The notes beneath the pieces were generated by a model. The model was not told where the DNA came from. It saw nothing but the letters and a program-made list of their open reading frames with translations, and made no database searches. Shown here piece after piece: positions 13,729 through 15,566 of a stretch of DNA of 15,566 nucleotides. Where the stretch lies: the NCBI GenBank assembly GCA_964617105.1, contig CAZTWC010000022.1, positions 1 to 15,566 on the forward strand, in the 5' to 3' direction. Position 1 is the stretch's first letter. Each line of letters starts with the position of its first letter. This stretch comes from CAZTWC01 sp964617105 [NCBI: uncultured Myxococcia bacterium] (GTDB lineage Bacteria > CAZTWC01). The translations under genes were made by a program, and so were the position numbers.

Positions 13729-14469
13729 TTACAGGCCAAATCTGCCGCTAAAGCCTATCAGGAAATAACGGTTGTCAATAGCGTCCTCTTTCAGGTTGGT
13801 AAGACCGAATTTACCAAAGATATCATAGTTTTTCTCCAGGGTGTGATACACGGCCAAAGCCAGAGGCATAGTCATGGCGTCGGTTTCGAAGTCAGGCATG
13901 TAAACACCAAAGTCCAGGGCCAGGGCCATACAATCACTGGGTTTGAAGGTAGGAGCCAGATTGAGGTAGAAATTTTTCTGCATGGGATCGGTAAGCACCA
14001 AAGAGAGGCTCAGGCCGGCATTCATGACAAACATATCATGCAACTCTTTGCTGAATACCACAGCCGGAGCGATACCCAGTTTGGCGCCATCCTCTACCGG
14101 AATATTAAAAGCCAACTCAACCGCCAACTCGGGGATAATGCCATAGCGCACATAGAGATCAGGATTCTGGAAACTATTGATTTCGTCAGGATCTTTAATG
14201 AACTGCAGATTCAACATCAAGCCTGCCTCTAAGTTCTCAATAATGCCAAAACCGGCACCAATTGCCATGGGGATATTTTTGGCTACTTGATCCTTGGATA
14301 GATTGATATTGGCGCCAAAAGAGGCTTCCAGGGTCATGGGTTCCAAAACCAAAGGCCGGGTGGGATTGTGATAGCCAGTTCTAATGCCAGCTGAGGGGCT
14401 TTGAGCGAAAGCACTGGTGGCCACTAAAAAAGATAAACAAACAATCAATACACTTAGAGTTTTTTTCAT
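13729..14469 (-). CDS. Outer-membrane beta-barrel protein
   Basis: Protein of 246 residues with a clear signal peptide: MKKTLSVLIVCLSFLVATSAFA, cleaved after residue 22 before QSPSAG. The mature part is a run of alternating amphipathic strands (LEASFGANINLS, GAGFGIIENLEAGLMLNL, NFYLNLAPTF, MALALDFGVYM, NRYFLIGFSGRFGL) typical of a small barrel of perhaps 10-12 strands; the specific family is not recognised. I chose ATG 14469 because GGAG lies seven bases upstream and the signal peptide begins there. A longer in-frame start at 14535 would put charged residues before the signal. It is transcribed alone, with a sigma-54-like promoter upstream and a strong terminator downstream, so it is probably a separately regulated porin or channel. 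Confidence 0.75.
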   Translation of the reverse strand: MKKTLSVLIVCLSFLVATSAFAQSPSAGIRTGYHNPTRPLVLEPMTLEASFGANINLSKDQVAKNIPMAIGAGFGIIENLEAGLMLNLQFIKDPDEINSFQNPDLYVRYGIIPELAVELAFNIPVEDGAKLGIAPAVVFSKELHDMFVMNAGLSLSLVLTDPMQKNFYLNLAPTFKPSDCMALALDFGVYMPDFETDAMTMPLALAVYHTLEKNYDIFGKFGLTNLKEDAIDNRYFLIGFSGRFGL

Positions 14470-14607
14470 TTTTTTTCTCCTGAATTTGTGAAATAAAAAA
14501 ACGCTTAATAAAAATTTTAATCTCATTAAAAACAATTTCTGGTTGTGACGAGTTCTTTCCAGGCGCCTCCTTTCTCAAGTCTGCCTTTTGGCAGCAGGTT
14601 TCATTAC

Positions 14608-14625
14608 TTGCAAATTATTTGCCAA
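14608..14625 (-). promoter_or_regulatory. Sigma-54-type promoter of the outer-membrane protein gene
   Basis: Read on the minus strand, TTGGCA-N6-TTGCAA has GG (14623-14622) and GC (14611-14610) exactly ten bases apart, matching the -24/-12 consensus. Transcription would start near 14598, giving a leader of about 130 bases before ATG 14469. Such promoters need an enhancer-binding activator; none is encoded in the window. Confidence 0.55.
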
Positions 14626-14649
14626 ATTATTTTTCTAGTGGCAAATAAT
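14614..14649. repeat. 10-bp inverted repeat overlapping the sigma-54-type promoter
   Basis: ATTATTTGCC (14614-14623) and GGCAAATAAT (14640-14649) are perfect inverted copies with a 16-base spacer. The left arm covers the -24 element, so a dimeric regulator binding here could block or replace polymerase; it could also be chance in AT-rich DNA. Confidence 0.35.
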
Positions 14650-14743
14650 AGTTAAAAAGTTAATATAAGCACAAAAATAACACAACGCAAGTTTTTATCA
14701 TATTTTTTTGGCCTAAACTCGGCAGATAAATTAAAGTCCGACG

Positions 14744-14778
14744 CTGTGAATAACTGTGAAAATAAAATACAGTGTGAA
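14744..14778. promoter_or_regulatory. Phased TGTGAA repeats upstream of the TolC-family gene
   Basis: CTGTGAA occurs at 14744-14750 and 14754-14760, one helical turn apart, and TGTGAA again at 14773-14778. They end just before the -35 box of the TolC-gene promoter and could be activator or repressor sites. Confidence 0.3.
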
Positions 14779-14780
14779 AT

Positions 14781-14809
14781 TTGCCTTCTGAAATTGGGGC
14801 TGGTAAAAT
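14781..14809 (+). promoter_or_regulatory. Sigma-70-type promoter of the TolC-family gene
   Basis: TTGCCT (14781-14786) and TAAAAT (14804-14809) are 17 bases apart; the start codon is about 38 bases further on. Confidence 0.4.
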
Positions 14810-14847
14810 AGGCTAAATTTTAATCTCATTTTAGAAAGGTATAATAG

Positions 14848-15566
14848 ATGAGGATTAACTCTTTTCAAATGAGCCGCACCCTCTTTAGATTGTTCTTCTT
14901 GAAACTATTTCGGCTCTTAAAACCTGGAGCCTTAACCTTTGTTTTAATTGCCGGCCTGCTTTTTGCAACTCATATCAATGCAGAGAATAAACAACCGCCA
15001 GAAAATCTGCTCAAAGAGCAAAAAACAGATGGAGAATTGTGGTCATTGGAAAAACTAATTAGCCTGGCTCAGGAAAACAACCAGGAGATAAAAGTGCAAA
15101 AGGCGGTTTTAAACACTGCCTGGCAAACCAGGCGGCGGGCTGAGTGGGCCCGGTATATTCCCCATCTGGAAATGCGTTCTATCAATGGGCTGGTGCCAGA
15201 AGCAAAAAATTGCCCCCTGGATGGTTCGGCCACAGCAAACAGCCAGTGCCGGCAGTCGCCAGCAGAACTTGGCTCCACTTTTGATAATCTGGGATTTTTT
15301 ACCCGTTGGGAGGTAGACCTGGTTCAACCCCTCTATACTTTTGGCAAACTTGAAGGGGCACTTAAAGCGGCACAAAGTAATATCAAAATCAGGCGCCAAC
15401 AGGTAAAGCAGAAAAAGCAAACTATCGCAATTAGAATATCCAAACTCTACTGGAGCATCCTTTTTGCCAGAGATTCTTTAGAAGTTATCAGCGAAGTGGA
15501 AGAGAAACTGGAGGAGGCAGAAGAGAAAGTAAAAGAGAAACTGGAGGAGGAAACCGGCGAGGTTAC
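14848..15566 (+). CDS. TolC-family outer-membrane efflux protein (N-terminal part)
   Basis: The first 239 residues are visible; the gene continues past the window edge. A basic start and a hydrophobic segment (about 27-45, ending at THINA) form the signal peptide. Then comes the first OEP repeat: SLEKLISLAQENNQEIKVQKAVLNTA (66-91), the typical opening helix of TolC proteins, and QPLYTFGKLEGALKAAQSNI, the conserved P-L-(Y/F)-x-x-G-K block. The last visible part is a highly charged helix with an 11-residue duplication. AAAGG precedes ATG 14848 by eight or nine bases. TolC-type proteins form trimeric outer-membrane exit ducts for efflux pumps or type I secretion. The partner inner-membrane and adaptor genes would be expected downstream, outside the window. 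Confidence 0.85.
   Translation, partial: MRINSFQMSRTLFRLFFLKLFRLLKPGALTFVLIAGLLFATHINAENKQPPENLLKEQKTDGELWSLEKLISLAQENNQEIKVQKAVLNTAWQTRRRAEWARYIPHLEMRSINGLVPEAKNCPLDGSATANSQCRQSPAELGSTFDNLGFFTRWEVDLVQPLYTFGKLEGALKAAQSNIKIRRQQVKQKKQTIAIRISKLYWSILFARDSLEVISEVEEKLEEAEEKVKEKLEEETGEV
15501..15550 (+). repeat. 17-bp direct repeat inside the TolC-family gene
   Basis: AGAGAAACTGGAGGAGG occurs at 15501-15517 and 15534-15550. The 33-bp period keeps the frame and duplicates an 11-residue Glu/Lys-rich piece of the coiled-coil helix. Confidence 0.7.

Larger units (their letters stand above)
14470..14847. other. Divergent intergenic control region
   Basis: About 380 bases without a gene between the barrel gene and the TolC-family gene. 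It is AT-rich and holds the predicted sigma-54-type promoter for the left gene, the sigma-70-type promoter for the right gene, a 10-bp inverted repeat, phased TGTGAA repeats, and a perfect CTGCC/GGCAG hairpin (14581-14594) in the left gene's leader. I see no small RNA or short gene that I could defend. Confidence 0.6.

Noticed and set aside
14470-14535. Longer start for the barrel protein at 14535
   Set aside because: It would place a basic stretch before an otherwise perfect signal peptide, and ATG 14469 has a well-placed GGAG.

Overview
The window looks like a chromosomal piece of an anaerobic Gram-negative bacterium. Outer-membrane proteins (a signal-peptide beta-barrel and a TolC-family protein) show a diderm envelope. 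The genes for CCG-domain and 4Fe-4S proteins, an aldehyde:ferredoxin-oxidoreductase-family enzyme and an iron-dependent alcohol dehydrogenase point to strictly anaerobic metabolism. A sulfate-reducing or related Desulfobacterota is my best guess. That is inference from gene content, since no marker gene is present.

Layout. 2-208 is the tail of a probable metallophosphoesterase. 418-4371 (+) is a four-gene redox operon: an HdrC-like ferredoxin, an HdrB/SdhE-like CCG protein, an SdhB-like 2Fe-2S/2x4Fe-4S protein and an SdhA/FrdA-like flavoprotein. Its parts match the thiol:fumarate and methylmenaquinol:fumarate reductase families (TfrAB, MfrABE). Here the CCG module is a separate gene, an HdrC-like gene is added, and no membrane anchor is encoded. 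The flavoprotein keeps all the fumarate-site residues I could place but has Asn where FAD-linking His normally sits. 4431-4967 (-) is a small HEAT-repeat protein. 5184-7130 (+) is a cassette with a strong promoter: a 62-aa single-span membrane protein, an 81-aa soluble protein and a long YeiH-family transporter. 7270-11152 (+) holds an AOR-family enzyme, an iron-containing alcohol dehydrogenase and a HAD-family protein. The first two could interconvert acid, aldehyde and alcohol.

11139-13576 (-) carries a class I glutamine amidotransferase and a cysteine-rich exported SpoIID/LytB protein that seems to have a frameshift near its end. 13729-14469 (-) is an outer-membrane barrel ending in a strong terminator and preceded by a good sigma-54-type promoter. 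A divergent control region of about 380 bases separates it from a TolC-family gene (+) that runs off the window end.

The most unusual parts are the rearranged fumarate-reductase/HdrBC-like operon and the small-protein/transporter cassette. I saw no RNA genes, CRISPR arrays, insertion sequences or phage genes.
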